A DNA stretch of 64,000 nt from contig NZ_QUMQ01000001.1 in NCBI RefSeq assembly GCF_003387075.1, forward strand, positions 5,208,001 to 5,272,000. Direction: 5' to 3'. This document shows positions 25,965 to 35,144 of this stretch, in pieces. Every line of letters starts with the position of its first letter. Position 1 is the first letter of the stretch. The DNA comes from Asanoa ferruginea. Its GTDB lineage: Bacteria; Actinomycetota; Actinomycetes; Mycobacteriales; Micromonosporaceae. The notes under the pieces are model-generated. The model did no database searches and was not told where the DNA came from. It saw nothing but the letters and a program-made list of their open reading frames with translations. A program made the translations under genes and the position numbers.

Positions 25965-25985
25965 CAACGCACGTTGATTGCGTTA
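25965..25985. promoter_or_regulatory. TetR operator 2 (CAACGCA-N7-TGCGTTA)
   Basis: Second copy of the AACGCA-N7-TGCGTT dyad, one mismatch at the outermost base. Its right arm runs into the ATG at 25985, so a bound dimer would cover the regulator's transcription or translation start. Confidence 0.75.
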
Positions 25986-26638
25986 TGGTGGTCACCATGC
26001 ATCGTCGGGCCCGTTCCCCCGAGGCGAAGCTCCAGCGCGCCGAAGACCTGCTGGCCGCCGCCCGGGTGCTCGCGGCCGAGTCCGGCGGAGTGCGCCACCT
26101 CACCCTCGCGGCCGTCACCGAGGCCGCCGGGCTGCACCCGTCGGCCGTCCGGCGCTACTTCGCCAGCAAGGAAGAACTCCTGCTCGAGCTGGCCGAACGC
26201 GGCTGGGAAGACTGGCGCGACGCCCTCGCGGCCAGGCTGGCCGGCGCCCACGACCTCACGCCGCCGCAGACCGCCGCCGCCATGAGCAGCACGCTCGCGG
26301 CTCTGCCGCTCTTCTGCGACCTGCTCACCCACGTGCCGCTGAGCCTCGAAGGCGACGTCGACCTCGACCGCGCCCGCCGATACAAGACGCGATCGTTCGC
26401 CGCCTACGACGCCATCGTCGAGACGCTGGCCGCCACCGGCACGATGCAGACCGACCAACTCCACGACCTGATCGCGACGGCGCTCGGGTTGGCCGCCAAC
26501 CTCTGGCAACTCTCCCACCCCACCGCCACGTTGCGCGAGCTCTACGCGCAGGAGCCCCGCTGGGCCCACGCGGCCCTCGACTTCGAGCCGCGGTTGACCC
26601 GCCTGCTCCAGGCCACCGCCACCGGTCTCACGGTCTGA
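25985..26638 (+). CDS. TetR-family transcriptional regulator
   Basis: A 217-residue repressor. The TetR helix-turn-helix covers about 20-65, with LTLAAVTEAAGLHPSAVRRYFASKEELL as the recognition region (the string is continuous in the protein). The C-terminal ligand domain has no recognised sub-family signature. The ATG at 25985 overlaps operator 2; an in-frame ATG at 25997 is an equally good or better start. No ribosome site precedes either, so the message may be leaderless. Target: its own promoter and the divergent oxidoreductase-EthD operon. Confidence 0.9.
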   Translation: MVVTMHRRARSPEAKLQRAEDLLAAARVLAAESGGVRHLTLAAVTEAAGLHPSAVRRYFASKEELLLELAERGWEDWRDALAARLAGAHDLTPPQTAAAMSSTLAALPLFCDLLTHVPLSLEGDVDLDRARRYKTRSFAAYDAIVETLAATGTMQTDQLHDLIATALGLAANLWQLSHPTATLRELYAQEPRWAHAALDFEPRLTRLLQATATGLTV

Positions 26639-26723
26639 CCCAGTCGGGCAGCGGCTCGCGGGCCGCCAGCCATGCGGGCGCCCATTGGCCGACTTGATCG
26701 GGGAAGCAGCGAGAGGGGACCGG

Positions 26724-27524
26724 TCAGTCGGTGACGTTGACTCCGTAGCGGGCGGCCAGGTCAGCAATGTGGAGAGCCTGCCCGGTAAGCGACATGAGCT
26801 GTGGGTCGACCGCGAGGGCAGCAACGCACCGACCGACGCCTTCGGGCGTTTGCGCGCTCGACAGGTCGAGGTGCTCGGCGAACTGCATCACCCCCTCGGT
26901 GCGCACCAGGCCGGGGTAGACCGCGACAGAGGCGACACTGTCGGCGGCGAGCTGGCCGGCCATCGCTGCCGCGAGGCGGTCGTCGGCCGCCTTCGCGACG
27001 CTGTAGGCGACGCCCTGGTGTGGATCGTGGCGGGCGCCCACCTCCATCGAGACGGTGACGATCGCGCTCGGGGCGGTGCGGCGCAGCAGCGGCGCGCACA
27101 CCGCACTGGTGACGTAGTGAGTGCGGACCCCGCCGTCGAACATCGCATCCCAGAGGGCCAACGGTTGTTGCCAGAACGGGGCGTTCCACTCGGTCCACTC
27201 GCCCGCGTTGAGCCGTTCGTAGCCGGCCCAGGCGTTGTTGACCAGCAGGTGCAACGCGCCGCCCTCGGCCTCGATCCGGTCGGCGAGCGCGCGGACCTGG
27301 TCGTCGTCGCGGTGATCGCAGACCACCCCGATGCCGCGCCCGCCGGCGTCGGTGATCGCCTGCGCGGTCTCCTCCACGCTCCCGGGAAGGTGCGAGGTTG
27401 ATCCGGCTGCCCGCCCCGAGCGGGCGCTGACCCACACCGTCCAGCCCGCGCGGCCCAGCGCCACCGCGATGCCACGCCCGACGCCGCGACTCCCGCCGGT
27501 CACCCATGCCGTCTTGCGGTCCAT
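26724..27524 (-). CDS. Short-chain dehydrogenase/reductase
   Basis: A 266-residue classical SDR. The cofactor loop is VTGGSRGVGRG at residues 8-18, NNAW stands for the structural NNAG motif, and the catalytic YSVAK (Y-x-x-x-K) follows an ST(V)S segment. An Asp after DHRD in the second loop and the SAR segment after strand 2 suit NADP(H). I use ATG 27524; a GTG 7 codons upstream is possible. The layout resembles DHRS1-like SDRs. The 85 bases between its end and the TetR gene hold nothing that I can identify. Confidence 0.88.
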   Translation of the reverse strand: MDRKTAWVTGGSRGVGRGIAVALGRAGWTVWVSARSGRAAGSTSHLPGSVEETAQAITDAGGRGIGVVCDHRDDDQVRALADRIEAEGGALHLLVNNAWAGYERLNAGEWTEWNAPFWQQPLALWDAMFDGGVRTHYVTSAVCAPLLRRTAPSAIVTVSMEVGARHDPHQGVAYSVAKAADDRLAAAMAGQLAADSVASVAVYPGLVRTEGVMQFAEHLDLSSAQTPEGVGRCVAALAVDPQLMSLTGQALHIADLAARYGVNVTD

Positions 27525-27564
27525 GGGCGTGACGCTATCGGCCACGTACGACAGAAAATCGCGG

Positions 27565-28395
27565 TCAGAGCTTGATGTCGCCCAGCCCGTGCAACTCCGT
27601 CGGCATCGGTTCCTCGGCGTCGCCGGGCGGTGGCTCGAGCGGGTCGTAGCCGCGCAGCACGCCGAAATTCACGCCCGTCAGGGATTCGATGTGGCGGACG
27701 TTGGTCTGGTAGGTGCGGTAGGCGCCCAGCGGCCCTTCTTCCGCTGACCGGCCGAGGGTGTCGAGAAGGTTGGTCTGCTCGATCAGGTAGGCCGTCGCGT
27801 GCAGCCGATCCACGGTGGCCACCGCGACGACCTTCCAGAACGCGCGCGGGATGCGCACCCCGCGATAGATCGGATCGCTGTCGTCGAAGATCGGTCCGGT
27901 GTAGACATTGGCGCGCAGCCGGTGGTCGCCGACCGTGACGAGGATGTAGTTTTCCAGGCCCTGCCAGGTCGTGTCGTTCTGGTTGAAGTCACGGTGTTGC
28001 GGCGCGCAGTTGGTGTAGTGGTAGGTGTCGGCGACCGCCGCGCTCGCCTCTGCGGCCGTGTCGCCCCACAGCATGTCGGCGCGCCGGGTCAGGTGCCCGC
28101 GGTCGAGATCGTTGCCTGTGTAGAGAGCGTTGCCGGCCTGGGCATCTGGCAACCGCGGGTCGATGATCCAACGGTCGGAGTGAGGGACCTGGGCAAAGCG
28201 GCGCCGCCCGTCGAGGTTGGCCGCGCTGAAGATCGCCAGCCGGCGGGCGCTATTCATGATGACGCTGAAGTGGTGGTAGTGCAGGACCCCGTCGGCGGCA
28301 CCGGGCCCGACCGCGACCGAACCGGAGACGCCGGGCAGCGGCACGTCGGCCCCGAGGAACCCCGCGTCAAACCCCCGCCGATCGGAATAGTCCAT
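27565..28395 (-). CDS. DNA/RNA non-specific endonuclease (NUC1 type)
   Basis: A 276-residue beta-beta-alpha-metal nuclease. The catalytic motif DRGHL is near residue 97, the magnesium-binding Asn is in NCAPQHRDFNQ, and the family strand LENYILVTVGD follows. NUC1 enzymes cut single- and double-stranded nucleic acid. Most are secreted or periplasmic with an inhibitor, but I see no signal peptide, transmembrane segment or immunity-like small gene beside it, so its target and control are unclear. It lies 51 bases after the esterase gene on the same strand. Confidence 0.88.
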   Translation of the reverse strand: MDYSDRRGFDAGFLGADVPLPGVSGSVAVGPGAADGVLHYHHFSVIMNSARRLAIFSAANLDGRRRFAQVPHSDRWIIDPRLPDAQAGNALYTGNDLDRGHLTRRADMLWGDTAAEASAAVADTYHYTNCAPQHRDFNQNDTTWQGLENYILVTVGDHRLRANVYTGPIFDDSDPIYRGVRIPRAFWKVVAVATVDRLHATAYLIEQTNLLDTLGRSAEEGPLGAYRTYQTNVRHIESLTGVNFGVLRGYDPLEPPPGDAEEPMPTELHGLGDIKL

Positions 28396-28446
28396 GGCAG
28401 GGACTCTACGGCCGCCCCCCGACAGTTTCTGTCGGCCAGACGCCAG

Positions 28447-29343
28447 CTAATAGGCCAACGCCCGCCGCAGCACCGCCCCGAGTTCCGCGTTCTGCCGCTG
28501 CGACACCTCCGCCGACAGGATCGCCTGCGAACCATGGAACGTCCCGGCCCACTGATGCAACTCGACGGGCACACCCGATTGCAGCAGGCGCAGCGCGTAC
28601 ACGATGTCCTCGTCCCTGTTCGGGCACAGCTCCGCGGTCGCGATGTAGGCCGGCGGCAACCCCGACAGGTCCTCGGCCCGCGCCGGCGCCGCGTAGGGCG
28701 ACGAGTTCGGCCCGCCCAGATAATGCCCCCACGCCTGCGTCACCTTGCCACGCGTCATCCACGGCGTGTCGGTGAAGGTCCGCGCCGACCACGTCTCCTG
28801 CCGGTCGTCGAGCTGTGGCTGGTTGAGCAACTGGAAGCGGATCGGCGGCCCCTGCTCGTCGCGCGCTGACAACGCCAGCGCGGCCGCGAGCCCGCCGCCG
28901 GCGCTGTGCCCGCCGACCGCGATCCGTTCAGGATCGACGCCGAGAGCCTGAGCATGTTCAAAAGCCCAGGTCAACACGGCGTACGCGTCGTCAAGCGCCG
29001 CCGGGAACCGATGTTCCGGTGCCAGCCGGTAGGCCACCGAGATCACCACGGCGCCGGAGTTGCCGGCGAGCCGGGCCGCCCACGGGTGCTCGGTTTCCAG
29101 GTTGCCCATGACGAAGCCACCGCCGTGCAGCCAGACGATGGCGCCCTCGGCGTGCTGGGGACGGTAGATCCGCACCGGCACGTCGGGATCGGCCGGCACC
29201 ATCAGGTCTTCGACCTCCATGCCGGTGGTGTCCGGCGCGGGGACCGACGTGGCCAGCCCCATCAGGCCCTTGCGCGCGGTGATCGGGTCGCTCAGGTCGC
29301 CACGGGGAAACAACGGTACGAAGACTTCCAGCTCGGGATCCAT
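28447..29343 (-). CDS. Alpha/beta-hydrolase esterase, hormone-sensitive-lipase family
   Basis: A 298-residue esterase. The oxyanion-hole motif WLHGGGF is near residue 72, the nucleophile elbow GGHSAGGG near 144, and the acid and base residues fall in the DEDIVYA and GTFHGSQ regions. This is the HSL (family IV) esterase pattern, acting on short acyl esters. ATG 29343 begins MDPELEVFVP, the usual first helix; upstream in-frame ATGs at 29379 and 29397 are less likely. The divergent PucR-like regulator may control it. Confidence 0.9.
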   Translation of the reverse strand: MDPELEVFVPLFPRGDLSDPITARKGLMGLATSVPAPDTTGMEVEDLMVPADPDVPVRIYRPQHAEGAIVWLHGGGFVMGNLETEHPWAARLAGNSGAVVISVAYRLAPEHRFPAALDDAYAVLTWAFEHAQALGVDPERIAVGGHSAGGGLAAALALSARDEQGPPIRFQLLNQPQLDDRQETWSARTFTDTPWMTRGKVTQAWGHYLGGPNSSPYAAPARAEDLSGLPPAYIATAELCPNRDEDIVYALRLLQSGVPVELHQWAGTFHGSQAILSAEVSQRQNAELGAVLRRALAY

Positions 29344-29438
29344 GCCGACCATCCTCCCGAGCATCCGGGACGAGGTCATCCGCCAGCCGTCGCGCATCGG
29401 GCCCGATAGACGCACCGATCGGCGCGTACCCTGCTGTC

Positions 29439-30473
29439 ATGGAGGCGGTGGCACAACGACTCTCCCAACTCGACACGGAATCCGAAGGCGCGATCCGGGT
29501 CGTCATGTTCTACGACACGCTGATGCGCCGCCGGGTCGACCTCGCCGCCCTGGCAAGGTCGTCGGCGGGCCTGGCCGAGTGCACCGCCGGGATCCGGCTG
29601 CACAGCACCGGCCGGGTGATCCGGATGACGCCCGACGGCCGCGACGCGCCCGGACCGCCGCCACCCCCGTCGACCACGGAGCCGATCACCCTCGACGACG
29701 AGGAGATCGGCACGGTGTGGCTGGAACGCACCGGCCCGGCCCGGCGCCTCGACCTGGTGCTGGTCGACCGGCTGGCGATCGCCGCCGCGGCGGTCGTCGA
29801 ACGCTACGGCCCGGCCCGCACCACGATGGCCGACCCCGCCCTGGTCGAGTTGGTGATCAGTGCCGACACCGACGAGGCGGCCCGGACCCGCGCGCTGCGG
29901 CTGTTGGGCTTCGCCACCGACCTGCCGGTCCGCGTCGTCGCGGTGCGCGCGGAGTTTCCGCTCGACCAGATCGGCCGGCTGCTCTGCCCCGCCCGCCCGG
30001 TGAAGGCGGCGACCCTCGCCGACGTCGGCGTCGTGCTGGCCTCCACTGTGGACTCACAACGAATCCCGGCGGGCGTCCGCGCGGGCATCGGCGCGTCCGA
30101 GCGCCCCGACCGCGCCTGGCGCGAGGCCCGCACCGCGTTGCGTTTCACCGGCCCGCGCGAGCCGGTCATCCGCTTTGCCGACCTGGGCGCGCTGGCGCTG
30201 CTGGCCGAGATCCCGCCACAGGCCGCACGTGACAACCCCGACGTGGCCGCGATCGCCGGCCTGGCCGGCAATCCGGAAGACCTGGACACCTTGGACGCCT
30301 ACTGCGCGACCGGTTCGCTGCGCCAGGCCGCCGATCTGCTGCACCTGCACCACAGCAGCGTCGCCCGCCGGCTCGACCAGATCGGCAAGGCGCTGCGCAT
30401 CGAGCTCACCGAGCCGGCCGGCCTGACCCGCGCCCGGCTGGCCCTCGCCGCCCAGCGGCTACTCGCCAACTGA
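29439..30473 (+). CDS. PucR/CdaR-like helix-turn-helix regulator
   Basis: A 344-residue regulator. The C-terminal helix-turn-helix is of the PucR type: DTLDAYCATGSLRQAADLLHLHHSSVARRLDQI. The middle part (about 130-250) resembles the degenerate GGDEF-like domain of CdaR proteins. No membrane segment. It is divergent from the esterase gene, and its last 15 bases overlap the end of the convergent response regulator gene. Effector unknown. Confidence 0.8.
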   Translation: MEAVAQRLSQLDTESEGAIRVVMFYDTLMRRRVDLAALARSSAGLAECTAGIRLHSTGRVIRMTPDGRDAPGPPPPPSTTEPITLDDEEIGTVWLERTGPARRLDLVLVDRLAIAAAAVVERYGPARTTMADPALVELVISADTDEAARTRALRLLGFATDLPVRVVAVRAEFPLDQIGRLLCPARPVKAATLADVGVVLASTVDSQRIPAGVRAGIGASERPDRAWREARTALRFTGPREPVIRFADLGALALLAEIPPQAARDNPDVAAIAGLAGNPEDLDTLDAYCATGSLRQAADLLHLHHSSVARRLDQIGKALRIELTEPAGLTRARLALAAQRLLAN

Positions 30474-31115
30474 CTCTCGCAGGTAGGCCAGCACGGCCAG
30501 CACCCGCCGGTTGGTGTCGTCGGTCTGTGGCAGGTGGAGCTTGGCCAGAATATTGCCGACGTGTTTGCCGACTGCCGCGTCGGAGACGAAGAGCTTGCGC
30601 GCGATCGCGGCGTTGGAATGCCCTTCCGCGAGAAGCGCGAGAACTTCGCTCTCCCGACCCGACAAAGACGAGAGCGGATCACGACGACGGCGTACGAGTT
30701 GGCTGATGACCTGTGGGTCGACGGCCGTGCCGCCGGCCACCACCCGGCTCAGGGTCGCGATGAAGTCTTCGACGTCGACGATCCGATCCTTGAGCAGATA
30801 GCCCACCCCGCGGCCGTCGCCGGAATCGAGCAACTCCGTGGCAAAGCGGTGCTGCACATACTGGCTGAGCACCACGACGGCCAGGCCCGGGTGGTTGTGC
30901 CGCAGTTCCACCGCCGCCCGCAGGCCCTCGTCGGTGAAGCCCGGCGGCATCCGGATGTCGGTCAGCACCAGGTCGGGCGCATGCTCGGCGACGGCGGCCT
31001 TGAGCGCCTCGGCGTCGCCAACGGCCGCGACGCACTGGAAGCCGAACCGTTCGAGCAGGCCGGCCAGCCCCTCCCGGAGCAGCAGGGTGTCCTCGGCGAT
31101 GACTACGCGGTGCAC
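30459..31115 (-). CDS. NarL/LuxR-family response regulator
   Basis: A 218-residue response regulator. The receiver domain has the acidic pair EDTLLL, the phospho-acceptor Asp in LVLTDIRMPP (near residue 52) and the Lys in LLKDRI. The GerE-type helix-turn-helix is at 150-210 (LSGRESEVLALLAEGHSNAAIARKL split around the turn, then VGKHVGNILAKL). Its start overlaps the histidine kinase gene by 13 bases, so the pair is translationally coupled. The divergent ABC exporter at 32525 is the likely target. Confidence 0.93.
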   Translation of the reverse strand: MHRVVIAEDTLLLREGLAGLLERFGFQCVAAVGDAEALKAAVAEHAPDLVLTDIRMPPGFTDEGLRAAVELRHNHPGLAVVVLSQYVQHRFATELLDSGDGRGVGYLLKDRIVDVEDFIATLSRVVAGGTAVDPQVISQLVRRRRDPLSSLSGRESEVLALLAEGHSNAAIARKLFVSDAAVGKHVGNILAKLHLPQTDDTNRRVLAVLAYLRESVGE

Positions 31116-32389
31116 GGCAACTCCACCCGCAGCAGGGTCGGGCCGCCGGGCGGGCTGGACAGCAGCATCCGCCCGCCGGTCACGGCGACCCGGTCGGCCA
31201 GCCCGGTCAGGCCGGTGCCGCGGCCAGGATCGGCGCCACCGCGGCCGTTGTCGCTGATCTCGATGGTCAGCAGCGCGCCCTGCTGGTGCGCGGTCACAGT
31301 CGCGCGGGTGGCGCCGCTGTGCTTGGCGACGTTGGTGAGGGCCTCGGCCGCCGCGAAATAGGCCGTGCCCTCGTGCTGCCGGTCGTGCAGGCGGGTCTGC
31401 ACGGTCACCGGGATCGGCGCGTGGTCGGCCAGTTCGTCGAGCGCGGCGGCCAGGCCGAGGTCGGTCAGGATCTGCGGCTGGATGCCGTGAATCAGCCCGC
31501 GCAGGTCGCCCATGAGCTGCTTGGCCTGCTCGTGCGCGGCGGTGAGGCTGGCCGCGGCGGGGGAGTCGGGGGGCAGGTCGATGCGGGCGAGGCCGAGTTG
31601 CATCGTCAGGCTGACCAGCTTCTGCTGCGCGACGTCGTGCAGGTCACGCTCGATCCGGCGGCGCTCGACCTCGAACGCGTCGACGAGCCGGGCCCGGGAG
31701 TGGGCGACCTCGACGAGTTCGGCGCGCAGCCGCTCGGCCGCACCGCCGACGAGCAGCGCCCGCGCGACCGCGGCGTGCGCGCCGGCCACCAGCGTCAGCA
31801 GATAGCCCAGAGCGGGGAGCAACAGCACACCGACGATGGCGTACGGGATGGTCTGCGGCACCGTGGTCGCCTGGCCGAAGCCGAGCGCGACCGGGCCGCC
31901 GTCCGGCTGCTGGGCGAGCACCAGGAACGGGCTCGCGACGAACGTCACGGCCAGCAGCACGGCGAGGAGGGCGGCGATCGAGAGCACGGGAGCCGCGGTG
32001 GCCATGAGGCAGGTGTAGCCGACCTCACGCCAGGTGGCCGGGTCGGTGTAAAGGCCGCTCTTCCGCCGGCGGAGGCCGACCGCCCGGTTGTCGACCAGCC
32101 GGAGCCGGCGCCGTTCCACGTTCGCGAGCGGGACCGCGATCACCGGGCCGAGCGCCCCGACCAGCGCGGTGCCGAGCAGGATCAGCAACACGATCGGGCC
32201 GAGCCGGCGGTCATCCCCGCCGATCCGGTCGACGAGCACCAGCCACGGGATCGCGAGCACCGCGAAGGCCACCCCCGCGAGCGGGAGGGTGCTGAACAGG
32301 AAGCCCACCGACCGCCACGGCCAGCGGCTGACCAGCAGCCGGCGCGAGGCGAGGGCCTCGAGCGCGGTCTGCGGGCTGCTCACGGACAT
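31103..32389 (-). CDS. NarL-type sensor histidine kinase
   Basis: A 428-residue membrane sensor kinase. The N-terminal half has four to six hydrophobic spans (LPLAGVAFAVLAIPWLVLV, IVLLILLGTALVGALGPVIAV, IAALLAVLLAVTFVASPFLVL and others). The HisKA_3 domain carries the phospho-acceptor His in ERDLHDVAQQK near residue 250. The ATPase domain shows NVAKHSGA, ISDNGRGG and GTGLTGLADRV. With few extracellular loops it likely senses membrane stress, in the LiaS/DesK manner. ATG 32389 gives a sensible N-terminus. Confidence 0.92.
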   Translation of the reverse strand: MSVSSPQTALEALASRRLLVSRWPWRSVGFLFSTLPLAGVAFAVLAIPWLVLVDRIGGDDRRLGPIVLLILLGTALVGALGPVIAVPLANVERRRLRLVDNRAVGLRRRKSGLYTDPATWREVGYTCLMATAAPVLSIAALLAVLLAVTFVASPFLVLAQQPDGGPVALGFGQATTVPQTIPYAIVGVLLLPALGYLLTLVAGAHAAVARALLVGGAAERLRAELVEVAHSRARLVDAFEVERRRIERDLHDVAQQKLVSLTMQLGLARIDLPPDSPAAASLTAAHEQAKQLMGDLRGLIHGIQPQILTDLGLAAALDELADHAPIPVTVQTRLHDRQHEGTAYFAAAEALTNVAKHSGATRATVTAHQQGALLTIEISDNGRGGADPGRGTGLTGLADRVAVTGGRMLLSSPPGGPTLLRVELPCTA

Positions 32390-32524
32390 GCACCACACGG
32401 TAGCCGGCAATGCCCGAATGCCAGGTATGCCTAGCCCTACCTCCGCTCCGGTGCCTGGTAGTAGTGATCGCCCACCCGCCCGGTGATTGCCTGAGGACCG
32501 GCATCACCGCGCTCAGGAGGATCC

Positions 32525-33406
32525 ATGCGGCTGGAGATCAACGACGTCAGCAAGACCTACCGCGGCGGCAAGCGCGCCATCGCCGGCGTCAATATGAGCA
32601 TCGGCACGGGAGTGCTCGGCCTGCTCGGCCCCAACGGCGCCGGGAAGTCGTCGCTGATGCGGATCATCGCGACCATCACCCGCCCGACCGGCGGCCAGGT
32701 CACCTGGAACGGCACCGACATCGTGGCCCGGCCCGACGCGCTGCGCCGCGACCTCGGCTACCTGCCGCAGGACTTCGGCGTCTACCCGCACCTGAGCGCC
32801 CGGGAGTTCCTTTCCTACCTCGCGGCCGTGAAGGGCATGCCGGCCAAGGCGGCCCGCAACCGGATCAGCGAACTGCTGGAGATCTTCAACCTGACGGGTG
32901 CGGGCCGGCGGCCGTTGGGCCGCTATTCCGGCGGGATGCTGCGCCGGGTGGGCATCGCCCAGGCGCTGCTGGCCGACCCGAAGCTGCTGATCGTCGACGA
33001 GCCCACCGCAGGCCTCGATCCCGAGGAACGGATGGTGTTCCGCAACCTGCTCAGCGAACTCGCCGCAGACCGGGTGGTGCTGCTGTCGACGCATATCGTC
33101 TCCGATGTGGAATCGGTGGCCGCCGACATCGCCATCATGGCGCACGGGACGCTGGTCAGCCGCGGCAGCCCGCAGGAGTTGCTGAACCACGCCTGGGGCC
33201 AGGTGTGGGAGCTGACTGTCGCGCCGGCAGCGCTCGCCGGCCTGCGGGAAAGACATGTGGTCAGCCGGATGGTACGCACGGAGGCCGGCGTGCGGATCCG
33301 CGCGCTGGCGGCGGAACCACCCGGCCCGGGTGCGGTGCCGGCCCAGCCGGACCTGGAGGACGCCTATCTCGCCACCGTCCACAGCCGACCGATGGCGGTG
33401 CGATGA
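32525..33406 (+). CDS. ABC transporter ATP-binding protein
   Basis: A 293-residue ATPase of the drug/peptide-export type. Walker A GPNGAGKSS is near residue 36, the Q-loop is LPQDFG, the signature YSGGMLRR, Walker B LLIVDEPTAGLD and the switch His in LSTHIVSD. The C-terminal extension is typical of ATPases paired with large ABC-2-like permeases. An excellent AGGAGG lies 4 bases before the ATG. The stop overlaps the permease start (ATGA). Flanked by two two-component systems, as bacitracin- or lantibiotic-type exporters often are. Confidence 0.94.
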   Translation: MRLEINDVSKTYRGGKRAIAGVNMSIGTGVLGLLGPNGAGKSSLMRIIATITRPTGGQVTWNGTDIVARPDALRRDLGYLPQDFGVYPHLSAREFLSYLAAVKGMPAKAARNRISELLEIFNLTGAGRRPLGRYSGGMLRRVGIAQALLADPKLLIVDEPTAGLDPEERMVFRNLLSELAADRVVLLSTHIVSDVESVAADIAIMAHGTLVSRGSPQELLNHAWGQVWELTVAPAALAGLRERHVVSRMVRTEAGVRIRALAAEPPGPGAVPAQPDLEDAYLATVHSRPMAVR

Positions 33407-35139
33407 GAGCGCTGACGGCGCTGGCGGTCGCCGACTTCCGCGAACGCACCCGGCGCCCCGCCTACCTGGTCATCCTCGCCGCCGCGGTCGCGCTGGCCTG
33501 GCTGACGATCCCGCCGGCCGACTCGCTCTGGGTAATCATGAATGCGGGCGGCTACCGGGGCGTCTACAACAGCGCCTACGTCGGCACGGCCACCGCGCTC
33601 GCCGGCGCCCTCTGGCTGATGATCGGCGGGTTCTACGTCGTGCGGGGCGCGGTCGCCCGCGACGAGACAACCCGCGTCGGCCACATCCTGGCCGCCACGA
33701 CCCTGAGCCGCGCCGGCTACCTGGCCGGCAAGTTCATCAGCAACCTGATGGTGCTCGCCTCGATGGCCGGCGTCCTCGCGGTGACCGCATTCGTCCTCCA
33801 ACTCGCCCGCGGCGAGTCGCGGTCGGTCGACCCGGTGGCCCTGCTCGCGCCCTACCTGGTGCTGACACTGCCGGTGCTGGCAGCGACCGCAGCCGCCGCG
33901 ATCGTGTTCGAGACGGTCCCGGCGCTGCGCAAGGGTCTGGGCAACATCGCCTGGTTCTTCGTGTGGATGACCGCACTGATCGCCGGCGCGGGTTCGCCTT
34001 TCGGTGGCCTGGCCGAGGTGGCCGCGTCCATGCGGCAGGCGGTGGCCGCCCAACATCTGTCCCGGGCCGGCGAGTTCAGCATCGGTTTCACCCAGGTCGA
34101 CCATCCGCTGGCCACCTTCGCCTGGTCCGGCTTCCACCCGGACGGCGGCTATCTTGTTGGCCGGCTGACGCTGATCGTGCTCGCCGCCTGCGTGGCGGTG
34201 CTGCCGGCACTTTGGTTCGGCCGCTTCGACCCCGCCCGCGGCCGCGCGGTGGCGGACCGCGCCGCGCGCGGCGATCGCGTGGCTGGCGCTGAGCGGGTGG
34301 TTGGCGCTGAGCGGGTGGCTGGCGCTGACCGGGTGGTTGGCGCCGGGCGGGTGGTTGGCGCGGATCGCGTCGCTGGCGCCGACCGGGTGGTTGGCGCCGG
34401 GCGGGTGGTTGGCGCTGACCGGGTGGCTGGCGCCGACCGCGGCGCCGACGGCATGCCGGTGCTGGCCTATGCACCGCCGCGGCCGCGCCCCTATCCGAAG
34501 CTGTCGGCGGTCAGAGCCCAGCGGCGGCTGGCCACCGTCCGGTTGCTCGCCGGCGAGGTCCGCATCCTGATGCAGGGCGTCTCCCGCTGGTGGTGGCTGG
34601 TCATCGCCGCGATCACCGCCGCGAGCGTGGCCATCCCACTCGACGCGGGCCTACCGGCGGGCGTGCTGCTGTGCGCCGCGTGGATCTGGCCGATCCTGAT
34701 CTGGTCGCGGCTGGGCACCCAACGGCACGAGAACGGCCTGGAGCCGCTGCTCGCCTCCTATCCCGCCCGGCGCCGCCAGCTCGCGGCCGAGTGGCCGGCC
34801 GGCGTGCTGCTCACCGCGTTGACCGGCGCCGGCCCGCTGCTCCGGATGACGTTCGCGGCTGACGGGGCCGGCGTGGCCGCATGGGTGGCCGGTGCCCTGT
34901 TCATCCCGTCGCTCGCGCTTCTGCTGGGCGTCGCCACCCGCACGCACCGCGTCTTCCAGGTCACTTACGTCATCCTCTGGTACGCGGTGGTCAACCAGAT
35001 CGCCGCAGCCGACTACATGGGCGTGGTCCTCGTCGACGGCCACCGCGCCGGACCGCCGCCAGCGGCGCTGGCCGGCGTCGCGGCCGCCCTGCTCGCGACC
35101 GCGGCCACCATCCGCGCGGCCAGGCACGCGGCACGATGA
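33403..35139 (+). CDS. ABC-2-like permease with hexapeptide-repeat loop
   Basis: A 578-residue permease. The N-terminal half (1-280) has about six membrane spans, starting YLVILAAAVALAWLTI, and the C-terminal half another six (WWWLVIAAITAASVAIPL onward). The two are joined by a loop (about 285-385) containing nine near-identical hexapeptides of consensus A-[DEG]-R-V-[VA]-G, residues 290-343, then a degenerate tenth. The loop is preceded by basic residues after a span, so it is probably cytoplasmic. It pairs with the 32525 ATPase. The repeat array at 34270-34449 looks unstable and in frame. Confidence 0.88.
   Translation: MRALTALAVADFRERTRRPAYLVILAAAVALAWLTIPPADSLWVIMNAGGYRGVYNSAYVGTATALAGALWLMIGGFYVVRGAVARDETTRVGHILAATTLSRAGYLAGKFISNLMVLASMAGVLAVTAFVLQLARGESRSVDPVALLAPYLVLTLPVLAATAAAAIVFETVPALRKGLGNIAWFFVWMTALIAGAGSPFGGLAEVAASMRQAVAAQHLSRAGEFSIGFTQVDHPLATFAWSGFHPDGGYLVGRLTLIVLAACVAVLPALWFGRFDPARGRAVADRAARGDRVAGAERVVGAERVAGADRVVGAGRVVGADRVAGADRVVGAGRVVGADRVAGADRGADGMPVLAYAPPRPRPYPKLSAVRAQRRLATVRLLAGEVRILMQGVSRWWWLVIAAITAASVAIPLDAGLPAGVLLCAAWIWPILIWSRLGTQRHENGLEPLLASYPARRRQLAAEWPAGVLLTALTGAGPLLRMTFAADGAGVAAWVAGALFIPSLALLLGVATRTHRVFQVTYVILWYAVVNQIAAADYMGVVLVDGHRAGPPPAALAGVAAALLATAATIRAARHAAR
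34270..34449 (+). repeat. 18-bp minisatellite in permease gene
   Basis: Ten 18-bp units in the permease reading frame, coding GDRVAG, AERVVG, AERVAG, ADRVVG, AGRVVG, ADRVAG, ADRVVG, AGRVVG, ADRVAG and a degenerate ADRGAD. A higher-order 54-bp unit (ADRVVG-AGRVVG-ADRVAG) is duplicated head to tail at 34324-34377 and 34378-34431. Because 18 is a multiple of 3, slippage would change loop length without breaking the gene. Confidence 0.9.
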
Positions 35140-35144
35140 GCCGA

